From an uncultured Rickettsiales bacterium (lineage in GTDB: Bacteria > Pseudomonadota > Alphaproteobacteria > Rickettsiales > UBA1997), in contig CAKVGI010000004.1 in NCBI GenBank assembly GCA_934747265.1, positions 1 through 64,000 on the forward strand: a stretch of DNA of 64,000 bases. The letters are read 5' to 3'. Both the position numbers and the translations under genes were made by a program. Positions 1-8,345 of this stretch are shown in pieces; position 1 is the stretch's first letter; every line of letters starts with the position of its first letter. The notes below the pieces were generated by a model, which saw only the letters and a list, made by a program, of their open reading frames with translations, searched no databases and was not told the DNA's origin.

Positions 1-62
1 ACATATAATGGTGGTTTCTTTAAAAATAAGGAGTATGTAGGCAATAATAAGTGAACAGTGTG

Positions 63-258
63 CTTATCAGGGGGGGATGGGAGTGGAACTTATCGGGAGT
101 GAATGGGGGGAGCTTATCAGGAGTGGCAAGGAGACCTTATCAAGGGGGGTGAGAGGAACTTATCAGAGGGAGGAAATGAGGGAGTTTATCAGGGGAATGG
201 GAGGACCTTATCAGGGGGTGGTGATAGGTGGCCTTATTAGGGGGGAAGGGACGTATCG
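63..258. repeat. G-rich degenerate tandem repeat, about 24 bp unit
   Basis: Eight imperfect units start with CTTATC or a close variant at 63, 89, 113, 136, 159, 185, 207 and 233, so spacing is 22-26 bp. Each continues with a purine run rich in G. The G-rich composition is sharply unlike the AT-rich surroundings. A related array in the opposite orientation lies at 60587-60765. Because the period is not a multiple of three and units vary, the reading frames across it look incidental. Confidence 0.8.
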
Positions 259-281
259 TGGAGGAGGATGCTTTTCTTGTG

Positions 282-305
282 GTGTCGGATTTCCAAATCC
301 GACAC
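282..305. repeat. Perfect inverted repeat (11-bp arms)
   Basis: GTGTCGGATTT (282-292) is followed by CC and its exact complement AAATCCGACAC (295-305). It sits just after the G-rich array and just before a second palindrome, so it looks like part of a dispersed palindromic repeat cluster. No T-run follows on either strand, which argues against a terminator. Confidence 0.7.
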
Positions 306-384
306 ATAATATTATCAAATTTCAAATTAATAAATAAGAAATATTATAGTTTATTTTATATTACTTTTATTTTTGTTAGCCTTA

Positions 385-435
385 GGTGTTGGGTTCGGGG
401 ACCCAACACCACACCATCCAATGAGACCCAACACC
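385..435. repeat. Palindromic repeat with a duplicated right arm
   Basis: GGTGTTGGGT (385-394), loop TCGGGG, then ACCCAACACC (401-410) form a perfect 10-bp hairpin. The right arm ACCCAACACC recurs at 426-435 after a 15-bp spacer, so two alternative hairpins are possible. I infer a short interspersed palindromic element; its function is unknown. Confidence 0.65.
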
Positions 436-696
436 ACAGACAAGAATTTTTAACTATTATAGACTTTTTGCAAATTGTTTTATTTGTTCTTTTTATAACT
501 GCCATTGTTGAGTATGGTTTATTAATAATATCTAAACTATACCACAACAAAGTTATTGAATGGAAGTCTAAACCTACAGAAGTAGAATCATTAACATTTA
601 TAATATATAGATTATTTTTCAATATTCAATCAAATTCATTAATTTAATTAAAGTACTATATTATTATAGTTTTATACAATCATACAAAAATTATAA
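436..696. other. Stretch without a convincing gene
   Basis: AT-rich sequence after the palindromes. A plus-strand frame reads to a stop at 645-647 and its last 70 or so codons include a hydrophobic segment. Its only possible starts lie inside the G-rich and palindromic repeats, so it may be a gene remnant invaded by repeats. I do not call it. Confidence 0.4.
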
Positions 697-1197
697 TTAA
701 AAATAATTAAAGAAAATTGATGATTCTTTTTTGACATTTTTATCATATCCATATGTTGTTATACCAACACTGCACCCAAAAAGCTCATAAGAACTTATAT
801 AATTTTGTTTTTTGCATGAGGCAATAACTTCTTCAAAATCTGGTATTCCTTTGTGATAAATATACCCAATCTCATCTTTTAAAATTTGTTTAGCACATTT
901 TTTTACTGCCCTTTTTCCAAGTGACCAAAATCTTTCTTTACAAACAGTCTCAATACGATCATTTATTTTATTATAATACACATTTTTGCAACTTTCTTTT
1001 GAATAAGTTTCTTTACGTCTTCCATGTTTTATATCTTCAAAGGAAAATTCTGACTCAACATTACAATATGCATTTAATGCCAAATTTAGTCTTGTGCTAT
1101 AATATGTTATATTTAAAAATTTTAATAAAAATATCAAAATAACAACTGCTATAACATAAAATAGTGGATTTATATCTTTGAATTTTTCAATTTTCAT
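697..1197 (-). CDS. Hypothetical single-pass membrane protein
   Basis: 166 residues, not recognised. A hydrophobic segment at about residues 13-30 would anchor it in the inner membrane. The remainder is basic and has about six cysteines (for example near residues 45, 70, 85, 101, 128 and 142), which suggests a periplasmic domain with disulfides. It is the most distal of several minus-strand unknown genes and has no paralogue in the window. The start ATG lies at 1197 in an AT-rich leader with no strong ribosome binding site. Calling it a gene rests on length and a plausible membrane-protein composition. Confidence 0.55.
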   Translation of the reverse strand: MKIEKFKDINPLFYVIAVVILIFLLKFLNITYYSTRLNLALNAYCNVESEFSFEDIKHGRRKETYSKESCKNVYYNKINDRIETVCKERFWSLGKRAVKKCAKQILKDEIGYIYHKGIPDFEEVIASCKKQNYISSYELFGCSVGITTYGYDKNVKKESSIFFNYF

Positions 1198-1284
1198 ACA
1201 CTTTATAAATTGTTGTTAATAAAATAATTAATAATCAAATCAATTTTTATTTATCTTTATTTTTTATCTACTATTTTTTCTTAT

Positions 1285-2040
1285 TTACTTGTTGCACAAT
1301 AATTTTGTAAAATAAAATTCAAGTCCAAAGCAGTTGTTGAAGCTTACTGTCTTTGTAAGAGAAAGCTTAGAGTTTATTTGTTTTAATTTTTGTATTACAT
1401 TTTTATTAAATAAAATGTTAAAATAAAAATATATAGCAGCACAAAAAATGGTCAATAAGAACAAAGGAACAGCTTTTTCTAGCTCATCGTTAAAGTAAAA
1501 AAATGCAGAAATAATAAAAAATATAGCACCAAAAAATTCTACTAAACAATTTTCGTCTGGCATATGTTCTCTAGAAATGTAGAAATTAATTTTTCTATGC
1601 ATTTTATTTCTTTCATCTATAAACTTCCAAAAATCCTTTTCAATTTTAGAAAAATTTTTTATCTCTTCAACTTCAACTTCCTTATCTGTCAATTTGCTTT
1701 TTAGAAAAAATAGCTCATTTTTCTCTTGATCATCGCACTCCACAAGAATAACTTTATTATTCTTTAAAGTAATTAAAACTGTGTATTTAGACTCATATGT
1801 GCTATATATTTCCGTCTTTCTGTTAAGTAAAGCACCAGTTGCAAATCCAACATCGCCAGCTATAAGACCGCCCAAAATAGCACTTCCAGCACCACTGTTA
1901 GTATAAGAATGTATATTTGTTTTGCTATCATTTGAAACTAATTCTATATTTTTTATTGTGTCCTTATTAATTCTTACTAACACTCTTTTATCTTTATCTC
2001 TATAATAAAAGCATCTTTTTGTATAAGTTCCATCATCCAT
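1285..2040 (-). CDS. Hypothetical membrane protein with glycine zipper
   Basis: 251 residues, not assigned to a family. The N-terminal part, residues 1-45, alternates like beta strands. A glycine- and alanine-rich stretch at about 50-72 (GAGSAILGGLIAG core) resembles a glycine-zipper membrane segment. Two further hydrophobic segments lie near residues 165-185 and 188-208, followed by a basic tail. The layout suggests an inner-membrane protein with a cytosolic beta domain. Neighbours are also unknown genes on the same strand, separated by 75-90 bp, so they may be transcribed separately. No function is proposed. Confidence 0.55.
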   Translation of the reverse strand: MDDGTYTKRCFYYRDKDKRVLVRINKDTIKNIELVSNDSKTNIHSYTNSGAGSAILGGLIAGDVGFATGALLNRKTEIYSTYESKYTVLITLKNNKVILVECDDQEKNELFFLKSKLTDKEVEVEEIKNFSKIEKDFWKFIDERNKMHRKINFYISREHMPDENCLVEFFGAIFFIISAFFYFNDELEKAVPLFLLTIFCAAIYFYFNILFNKNVIQKLKQINSKLSLTKTVSFNNCFGLEFYFTKLLCNK

Positions 2041-2115
2041 TTTTAAAGGTTCAATTTTATCTAATTGATCAAAAATATAAATGGTAGTTCGTAATCGCTG
2101 TTTAGTATTATCATT

Positions 2116-3129
2116 TTATTGCACAAATTGTTGATTTAATATTTTTTTAAAACTAATAAAATCTTGATTAAGCATAAAGCTAAATTTAATTTTATTGTAA
2201 AATTCTTCATTTTCAGATGATATTTCCTCTGTTGGTAGCGGCAATGATATATTATCTATTATACTAATACCATTTGTTTCATAATAACCTTCTCCAATAA
2301 ACAATACTTCTGTAAAATAATTTATTAAGCAAATTAAACCGGCGGTAATTTTATATTGGAGATTTTTATTTAAAATATTGTTAAAAAAATCAAAAGCATG
2401 TGCTACTTTATTTCTATTAAAAAACTCACAATAATCTGGTTTGTTTTTATTACGCCAAAAAATTTCTTTTAAATTATTACTTGAATTTAAAAATATAGAT
2501 ATCCAGTTTAAACTTATAAAATATCTTTCTAATCCAATCTTATATGGTAATAAGGATAACTCTTTATTACAAAAACATTCAATTTGTTTATACAATCCCT
2601 TTATTGTGTTTTTTTGAATGTTTTTATATGTTATTTTATAAAGTTTACTTTTAAAAAATAATTCCTTTTCGTTATCTCCCATTTTGCTTTTAAAAAATTC
2701 ATAATTAAATAATGATTTATTAAGATTTTTCTTAAAATTATTATTTAAATATTTATTAGCCTGTTTTTCCAATGGTTCAATCATTAGAGATAATACAGAA
2801 ATAGCACCAATATAATTATTAAATGATATACATTCTATTGCAGAATTCAGTAAATTACTGAAATTACTAAAATTTCTTAAAAATCTAATTCTGCCAGCTT
2901 TTTGTAGTAGTATTCTTGCTATAATTTCTTCTTCTATATCGCTAATAGCAGTTAAATCATTATTAACTATTTTGTTATAAATATCATTAAAATTTTTATT
3001 TGTTGTAAAAGAAGTTAAATTACTTAATATAAATGGAAAAACTACAAAGCAATTATTTATTGATCTATTTTTATCTAAAAAGTTATTAATTTTTTTAATT
3101 TTTTCAAAGTTTTTTATATTCTCTTCCAT
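2116..3129 (-). CDS. HEPN-like alpha-helical protein, possible RNase
   Basis: 337 residues, predicted almost wholly helical. Near the C-terminus it reads FFNRNKVAHAF, giving an Arg-Asn-x3-His motif at R239-H244. This fits the R-x(4-6)-H catalytic motif of HEPN-fold ribonucleases found in toxins and abortive-infection proteins. Residues 100-125 (YIGAISVLSLMIEPLE) resemble the helix often seen in such proteins upstream of the active site. What I see is the motif and the helical character; RNase activity is inference. There is no adjacent MNT-type antitoxin gene, so it may be a solitary protein. Confidence 0.6.
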   Translation of the reverse strand: MEENIKNFEKIKKINNFLDKNRSINNCFVVFPFILSNLTSFTTNKNFNDIYNKIVNNDLTAISDIEEEIIARILLQKAGRIRFLRNFSNFSNLLNSAIECISFNNYIGAISVLSLMIEPLEKQANKYLNNNFKKNLNKSLFNYEFFKSKMGDNEKELFFKSKLYKITYKNIQKNTIKGLYKQIECFCNKELSLLPYKIGLERYFISLNWISIFLNSSNNLKEIFWRNKNKPDYCEFFNRNKVAHAFDFFNNILNKNLQYKITAGLICLINYFTEVLFIGEGYYETNGISIIDNISLPLPTEEISSENEEFYNKIKFSFMLNQDFISFKKILNQQFVQ

Positions 3130-3185
3130 TTTATTCTTTAATAATTAATAAATTAAATTAAATTAAATGCAGGTTTAATACATTA

Positions 3186-3401
3186 CTATCTCTTATATTT
3201 TTTGGTTCCTTTTTTGCCAGTGTATGGGTTTCTATTACCTTTTGTTGAATAGTTATTACGCTTTAAACTGTCTCTTTTTGTTTTTTGATAGCTTTTTACA
3301 TACGTTCCGTTTCTTTTTTTGTAGCCACTTACGTGTTTAGCTTCAACGTAACTTGAAAAACAAGATATAAAAGTAATAATTAATAGTAATGCTTTTTTCA
3401 T
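3186..3401 (-). CDS. Small secreted basic protein
   Basis: 71 residues. An N-terminal signal peptide (MKKALLLIITFISCFSSYVEA) ends in an AxA-like site near residue 21. The mature part is about 50 residues and rich in Lys, Asn, Tyr and Gly, with RNGTYVKSY and NPYTGKKG motifs. Those motifs recur in short exported proteins of many Gram-negative bacteria; the family has no known function that I can name. It probably acts in the periplasm or is secreted. Confidence 0.65.
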   Translation of the reverse strand: MKKALLLIITFISCFSSYVEAKHVSGYKKRNGTYVKSYQKTKRDSLKRNNYSTKGNRNPYTGKKGTKKYKR

Positions 3402-3444
3402 ACTTATTATTTAAAAATGATACACTTCACATTTTAACATCAAA

Positions 3445-3570
3445 TTAGTTAATAATCTTTACATCCTCTTTTATTTTTTTTCTCAGTCTTACAACCGAAA
3501 CATCTATACTTCTTTCTTGTATTTCTTAGAATAATAATTCCTCTCTCGTTAATTTTGCATAATGAATTAT
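3445..3570 (-). pseudogene. Remnant of an OmpR-family response-regulator C-terminus
   Basis: Read on the minus strand from about 3570, one frame gives KLTREELLF, then an in-frame TAA at 3526-3528, then EIQERSIDVSVVRLRKKIKED and a stop at 3445-3447. This matches the end of the OmpR/PhoB winged-helix domain, where a Re-Ll helix is followed by RsiDvhIsrLRkKi. No receiver domain or start lies upstream, because the frame is closed by stops. I infer a decayed two-component regulator. The fragment is short, so confidence is limited. Confidence 0.5.
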
Positions 3571-3580
3571 CCTTTAATGC

Positions 3581-3605
3581 AAAAAAGACTCACTATTGTG
3601 AGTCT
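3581..3605 (-). terminator. Intrinsic terminator after rpmA
   Basis: On the minus strand AGACTCAC (605-598 end of the span), loop AATA and GTGAGTCT form an 8-bp stem followed directly by six T residues (complement of 3581-3586). It lies 22 bp past the rpmA stop and would end the rplU-rpmA transcript. Confidence 0.85.
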
Positions 3606-3626
3606 AAAATACTTATAGTAAATAAA

Positions 3627-3893
3627 TTATTCGTTTGGAAGTTCAACAACAGTAATATATGTTTTGTCTTTTCTTCCTTTTTTGATAAATTTAACAATAC
3701 CAGCTATTTTTGCAAATATTGTATGATCTCTACCAATTCCAGTATTTTCGCCTGGATGCCACTTTGTACCTCTTTGTCTGCATAGTATATTTCCAGCTTG
3801 AACTAATTGTTCTCCATTCTTTTTAATTCCAAGTCGTCTACCAGCAGAATCTTTCTTTTGACTTGTAGCTCCACCACCTTTCTTATGTGCCAT
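3627..3893 (-). CDS. rpmA: 50S ribosomal protein L27
   Basis: 88 residues, the usual L27 length. It begins MAHKKGGGATSQKKDSAGRR, the conserved L27 N-terminus that reaches the peptidyl-transferase centre, and keeps GENTGIGRDHTIFA in the barrel domain. The N-terminus has no Firmicutes-type cleaved extension. It follows rplU by 21 bp and the pair ends at a strong terminator, the conserved L21-L27 operon order. Confidence 0.98.
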   Translation of the reverse strand: MAHKKGGGATSQKKDSAGRRLGIKKNGEQLVQAGNILCRQRGTKWHPGENTGIGRDHTIFAKIAGIVKFIKKGRKDKTYITVVELPNE

Positions 3894-3914
3894 TCTAATT
3901 ACCTCAATTTTTTA

Positions 3915-4232
3915 TTAAGCAATTTTAATATCTAAAATCTTTAATTGTGTTTTAGTTTGTCTATGACCATTCTTTCTTCTAGAATTTTTTCTTCTTCTTT
4001 TTACGAAATCTATAACTTTTTCATCTTTGTATGTATTTACGATTTCAGCTTCAACTTTTACATTTTTTAATAAAGGTTGACCAATTAAAGAATTTTCATC
4101 ATCTTGTTGAACAAACAAAACATTTTCTAAAATAACTTTTGAGCCTTCTTCGCCCTCAATTTTCTCAACATTTATAGTATTTCCCGGAGCAACTCTATAC
4201 TGATTACCGCCAGTTTCAATTATTGCAAACAT
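3915..4232 (-). CDS. rplU: 50S ribosomal protein L21
   Basis: 105 residues, normal for L21. It starts MFAIIETGGNQYRVAPG and ends with the basic KRRRKNSRRKNGHRQ segment and a final LKILDI strand, as in the family. L21 binds 23S rRNA in the large subunit. It is the first gene of a two-gene operon with rpmA and has a strong promoter 62 bp upstream with a short structured leader. Confidence 0.98.
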   Translation of the reverse strand: MFAIIETGGNQYRVAPGNTINVEKIEGEEGSKVILENVLFVQQDDENSLIGQPLLKNVKVEAEIVNTYKDEKVIDFVKRRRKNSRRKNGHRQTKTQLKILDIKIA

Positions 4233-4264
4233 TTTTTCTTCTTACTTTAATACTAAATTAATAA

Positions 4265-4322
4265 TCCCAAAAACGGGAACAACTTAACTTATATTAATAT
4301 AATTTAAATAATATTTTGTCAA
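4265..4322 (-). promoter_or_regulatory. Promoter and leader hairpin of rplU-rpmA
   Basis: On the minus strand a perfect -35 TTGACA (4317-4322) is separated by 17 bp from TATTAA (4294-4299) as -10. Transcription would start near 4287 and give a leader of about 55 nt. The leader contains TCCC-GTTTTT-GGGA (4265-4278), a small hairpin ahead of the start codon. Ribosomal operons often carry such leader structures; a regulatory role here is inference. Confidence 0.6.
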
Positions 4323-4340
4323 GCAAAAAATAATCGTTTT

Positions 4341-5498
4341 TTAATTTTTATTTAAAAAAGCATTTAGATCTTTAAATACCTCTTTTGAGTTATGAAAAAA
4401 ATTCGGTACATTTTTAATATTTAAGTCAATTGTATTCTTATTGAATAATATATTTTCAGTATCAAAATTTATAGTCAAAAATTGACTAATTTTTTCATTA
4501 AAAATTTCGCAGTTAATATAAAATAAGTCGGGTTTTATTGGGTTATAAATAACTGAATTTGTTTGTTTTATTTTGCTTTCTTCAAGCCTTAAATTATAAT
4601 ATTTTTCTATGGTTTGCTGATAATGTTTTAATGTAGAAATTGTATTATTTAAAAAACAAATTATACTATTTTGTGGTAAATAATCAAATATTGTTTCCAA
4701 TTTATTTTCATAAAACAAAGGAAGCCAGTTTTCGCAACCGCTATAAAAAACATTATTAATTATACTTTGATATAGCTTGTCTTGTTGATTTTGAAAATCA
4801 AAAAGGCTCATATAATTAATTTTGAAATTTTTTATATTTTTTTCATTAAAAATAACTTCTTTTATTGGCAAAATTAAAATTTCTTCAAAATTATGTAAAC
4901 TTATTTGCGTTTTTGGATTATATGATTTTATTTGTTCTATCTGATTATTTTTTAATATAATTCTATAAGCTTTTTCGTCAAAAGTAATAACATCAATATT
5001 GTTATTGTTAATACTATAATCACCAATTTCACTAGCAGTTTCAACCATAGAATAACAATTTTCTTTTAATATTTCTTTGATATTATCTAGCGTTATTTTT
5101 TGTTTTATCTTGAAGTTTATATATTTAAAATCATTGTGATTTATAATTTTTTGCAAAGTAGCCTTTTGCGATATTAAAAATAGTACTTTTTTATTTTTAA
5201 ATAATTTGTCATAATGCAAAAGCTTATATATTGTTTCATTTCTTGTTGTTTGTATTTTTAATTGTGGTGAATTAATATCATAAGGTATTGTATTCCATTC
5301 TGGAAAATCAAGAATTTCTATGTCTTTTGAATAAAAATTTATTTCCTTTTTTACCAACTCTAAATCAAAATTATTATCAACAATATAGCTAACAAAATTG
5401 TATTTTGTGTCTTTAAGAATACTAAATATAACATACGGCGCACTATCTTTTGTTATATTTTTGATTATTGTTGATTCTTTTATATTTTTTAATTGCAT
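4341..5498 (-). CDS. mfd: Stand-alone N-terminal (UvrB-like) domain of transcription-repair coupling factor Mfd
   Basis: 385 residues against about 1150 for full Mfd. Residues 80-110 read FPEWNTIPYDINSP with a following arginine, matching the Mfd/UvrB motif fPaWDtLPYDr-SP. Residues 155-200 (EIGDYSINNNNIDVI then IEQIKSYNPKTQIS) match the UvrB-homology block vGDFsvRGgIvDiFp ... IesIrsFdp-TQrS, though the Arg-Gly-Gly is lost. The RNA-polymerase-binding and helicase domains are absent; the frame stops 108 bp before rplU. I chose the ATG at 5498; a GTG further up lies inside the preceding terminator. It may be a decaying fragment or a retained UvrA-binding module. Confidence 0.7.
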   Translation of the reverse strand: MQLKNIKESTIIKNITKDSAPYVIFSILKDTKYNFVSYIVDNNFDLELVKKEINFYSKDIEILDFPEWNTIPYDINSPQLKIQTTRNETIYKLLHYDKLFKNKKVLFLISQKATLQKIINHNDFKYINFKIKQKITLDNIKEILKENCYSMVETASEIGDYSINNNNIDVITFDEKAYRIILKNNQIEQIKSYNPKTQISLHNFEEILILPIKEVIFNEKNIKNFKINYMSLFDFQNQQDKLYQSIINNVFYSGCENWLPLFYENKLETIFDYLPQNSIICFLNNTISTLKHYQQTIEKYYNLRLEESKIKQTNSVIYNPIKPDLFYINCEIFNEKISQFLTINFDTENILFNKNTIDLNIKNVPNFFHNSKEVFKDLNAFLNKN

Positions 5499-5506
5499 TG
5501 ATTTTT

Positions 5507-5536
5507 CCAAAAAAATCACCAGAAAAATTCTGGTGA
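5507..5536 (-). terminator. Intrinsic terminator after the porin gene
   Basis: TCACCAGAA (516-524 of the 5.5 kb region), loop AAA and TTCTGGTGA form a 9-bp stem. On the minus strand it is followed by a run of seven T residues (complement of 5509-5515). It lies just past the stop of the outer-membrane protein gene at 5545. Confidence 0.85.
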
Positions 5537-5544
5537 TAAATTAA

Positions 5545-6795
5545 CTAAAAATTAAGTGAATATGATACCATAACAGCCCAAGAGTCTGCGTGTTTTAACC
5601 ATTTTTCACCACTTCCAACATTAACAAAGCCGTCAGCTTTTTTAGCGTATCTTTCCCAAACTCTTGCTACATCAAACATTAATCCAAAATCAAATTTATA
5701 TCCTAATGATAATTGTGTTAAATAACTTGTGTAGTTTTTATATCCATTTTCATGATCATATTTTGTTGTATTTGTAAATATAAAATGCCAATTTTCAATG
5801 ATTATAGGTAAATATGTTGTAAAATATCCAACATTTCTAGATTTCATACCATCAAAATTATCAAAATAAGCTAACTCCACAAAAGGCATAAAATTTACTT
5901 CATAAGGTAATTCAAATAAATATTCTACACCAGCAACAAAGCCTTTCTCTGGTTCTTCTGCATCAAAATCAACATCAAGATATCTAAAACCAAAATTTAA
6001 TGCTAAATTTTCAAATTTTCCATCATATGTTAAAGAAAAATTATTTAATTTTTCGGTATTTCCAGCTCCGCCCTTGCTTTTATCTTTTTTTAATGAATTA
6101 AACATTGTTCTACTTAAATCGGTTGTATCATCAAAAAAAGTATTTAAAGTAATTGTACCAACTGGTAAAATTGCAGAAATATATCCGCCTATCTTTCCAG
6201 TCAATTCATATTCTTCTGGCATTAAAGTTCCATAAATTCCGCTAAATCTTGATTTATCAAAAGCTTTACCAAATGTTGGATTTATTTTTCCTAATGCAAC
6301 AGCTAAATCAGAATTTTTATAGCCAATATTTAAAGTCTCAATACCAAGTCCATAACTTGAAGTTTGAAATTTTCTTTTAACATAATTTTGTCTTCCATAA
6401 AAATCGCTATTTAAACTGTTTCCAACAATATATCCGGCATTATTAGCATAAATATCGCCAGTATAAAGTCTGTCATTTACTGGATTTAATTGCCACTTTG
6501 TTTCAAGAAAAAATCCTTCTGTAAATCGCAATTTCAACAATGCTTCCGCGTTTAAATAATAATTCATCCTGCTATCTTTTGAATTAACCTTATCTTTGTT
6601 GTGAATTAAGGAATTTATATAGTATTCCGCTAACACATGTCCTTCAAATTTTGGGTATAAACTGCTTTTTGTTTGTTGCATATTGTAAGATTGTTTGTCG
6701 CTATTATCTACATATATATCATCATTATAGCTTTCCGCAAAAGCTGGCAATGAACCCAATAAAAATAAAGTTAAAATTGCAAATTTTAGTTTCAT
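5545..6795 (-). CDS. Outer-membrane beta-barrel (porin-like) protein
   Basis: 416 residues. A signal peptide (MKLKFAILTLFLLGSLPAFA) ends in AFA-E near residue 20. The mature chain alternates polar and aromatic residues as in beta strands, contains many Tyr/Phe/Asn, and ends in MVSYSLNF with the C-terminal Phe that serves as the Bam targeting signal. These features support an integral outer-membrane barrel. The precise porin family is not clear. It lies 8 bp after secD on the same strand and ends at its own terminator. Confidence 0.75.
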   Translation of the reverse strand: MKLKFAILTLFLLGSLPAFAESYNDDIYVDNSDKQSYNMQQTKSSLYPKFEGHVLAEYYINSLIHNKDKVNSKDSRMNYYLNAEALLKLRFTEGFFLETKWQLNPVNDRLYTGDIYANNAGYIVGNSLNSDFYGRQNYVKRKFQTSSYGLGIETLNIGYKNSDLAVALGKINPTFGKAFDKSRFSGIYGTLMPEEYELTGKIGGYISAILPVGTITLNTFFDDTTDLSRTMFNSLKKDKSKGGAGNTEKLNNFSLTYDGKFENLALNFGFRYLDVDFDAEEPEKGFVAGVEYLFELPYEVNFMPFVELAYFDNFDGMKSRNVGYFTTYLPIIIENWHFIFTNTTKYDHENGYKNYTSYLTQLSLGYKFDFGLMFDVARVWERYAKKADGFVNVGSGEKWLKHADSWAVMVSYSLNF

Positions 6796-6803
6796 TTTTT
6801 CTC

Positions 6804-8345
6804 CTAAATTTTAATTTTTTTTGGTTGAAATTTTTCTAACCATACATATAATAATAATTTTGTCAACAACACACCTGAGAATAAAGACGTCAGAATGCCG
6901 ATTCCCAATACCAAAGCAAAGCCTCTAACTGCACCGCTTCCTAATATATAAAGGATAATTGAAACTATTATTGTTGTAATGTTTGAGTCAAAAATTGTAG
7001 CCCAAGCATAATTAAAGCCATTAGCAACAGAGTTATAAACTTTGCCAGTTTCCTTATATTCTTCCTTGATTCTTTCAAAAATTAGTATATTAGTATCAAC
7101 TGCCATACCTATTGACAAGACTATACCAGCAATTCCTGGTAGTGTTAATGTAGCATTTAATAAGGATAATGATGCTAATGTTAAAACTAAATTTACAGAT
7201 AGCGTGATGGTTGATATAATGCCAAATAATCTATATAAGAATAGCATAAATATAAATACTATAATTAATCCATAAGCACATGCCTCTAAGCCACTTTTAA
7301 TAGAATCTTCACCAAGAGAAGGACCAACAACTCTCTCTTCAATTATACTCAAAGGAGCGGGTAGTGCGCCAGCTCTAAGTAATAAAGCGGTTTGGTTAGC
7401 TTCCTCTGTTGTAAAATTACCAGTAATTACACCGCTACCGCCAGTTATTGGTGTATTGATTCTTGGCGCTGTAATAACTTCATTATCTAAAACTATTGCT
7501 AAAAATCTTCCAATATTATTTTTTGTAATATCAGCAAACTTTTTTGAACCTAAACTATTCATTTTAAAACCAACAGCTGGTTTACCTTCTACATATGTAG
7601 CGTTGGCGTCTTGTAATACATCGCCATTTAAAATAACTTGTTTTTCTATATAATATGTATAATCACCATTCATTTCTTTCATTTTTAAGATATTATTTGG
7701 TAATGTGTCATCGCCCATAATTGATGTATTAACAAAGTGAAAAGTCATTTTTGCTGTTTTTCCAAGAACTTTTTTCAATTCGTCTGGACTTTCCATGCCT
7801 GGTACTTGAACCAAAATTCTATCTCTGCCTTGTGCTTGTATTATAGGTTCTTTAGTTCCTGTCTCATCTATTCTTTTTCTGACTATTTCTATTGATTGTT
7901 GCAGTAATTTATATTTAGCTTTATTTATAGCATTTTTATCATATCTAATTTCTATATTATCATTATTTTCGGCAACGATTAAATCTGAATTAAGAGACTT
8001 TACTATTTTTTTGATTTCTTTTACATTATTATTGGTAGCTGAAACAACAATATAGGTTTCTTTCTCATTATTTTCATTAACATCAACCTTTAATCTAGGG
8101 ATAACTCTAATCTTATTTTTCCTAAATTCAGTTCTTAACTCGTCAACTGTAAATTGCAATTGTTCTTTAATATAACCTTCGTAATCAATTTTTAATAATA
8201 TCTGAGAACCGCCTTTTAAATCAAGACCCAAATGTACTTTATTTTTTGAAAAAATTCCTAAATCAAAAAAATTGCCAAGACTTATCAATAGTCCCAAAAT
8301 ACAAACAACAAGAATAGATATTATCTTTGTCTTTGAAAAATCCAT
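6804..8345 (-). CDS. secD: Protein translocase subunit SecD
   Basis: 513 residues, normal for SecD. An N-terminal membrane helix is followed by HLGLDLKGGSQILLKID, the SecD P1 signature, a large periplasmic region, and a C-terminal block of five membrane helices with the conserved GMAVDTNILIFERIKEE motif. SecD with SecF uses the proton motive force to assist SecYEG export. No secF or yajC lies beside it, so SecF must be encoded elsewhere. Upstream is a 240-bp divergent intergenic region shared with the acidic membrane protein gene. Confidence 0.97.
   Translation of the reverse strand: MDFSKTKIISILVVCILGLLISLGNFFDLGIFSKNKVHLGLDLKGGSQILLKIDYEGYIKEQLQFTVDELRTEFRKNKIRVIPRLKVDVNENNEKETYIVVSATNNNVKEIKKIVKSLNSDLIVAENNDNIEIRYDKNAINKAKYKLLQQSIEIVRKRIDETGTKEPIIQAQGRDRILVQVPGMESPDELKKVLGKTAKMTFHFVNTSIMGDDTLPNNILKMKEMNGDYTYYIEKQVILNGDVLQDANATYVEGKPAVGFKMNSLGSKKFADITKNNIGRFLAIVLDNEVITAPRINTPITGGSGVITGNFTTEEANQTALLLRAGALPAPLSIIEERVVGPSLGEDSIKSGLEACAYGLIIVFIFMLFLYRLFGIISTITLSVNLVLTLASLSLLNATLTLPGIAGIVLSIGMAVDTNILIFERIKEEYKETGKVYNSVANGFNYAWATIFDSNITTIIVSIILYILGSGAVRGFALVLGIGILTSLFSGVLLTKLLLYVWLEKFQPKKIKI

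Noticed and set aside
63..258. CRISPR array
   Set aside because: Units are degenerate, contiguous and have no constant repeat with unique spacers; no cas genes are present. The same holds for 60587-60765 and 61157-61445.
77..647. Open frames across the window start (77-337 and 228-647)
   Set aside because: They run through the G-rich array and palindromes and have no supported start; the later part may be a remnant but I cannot show it.
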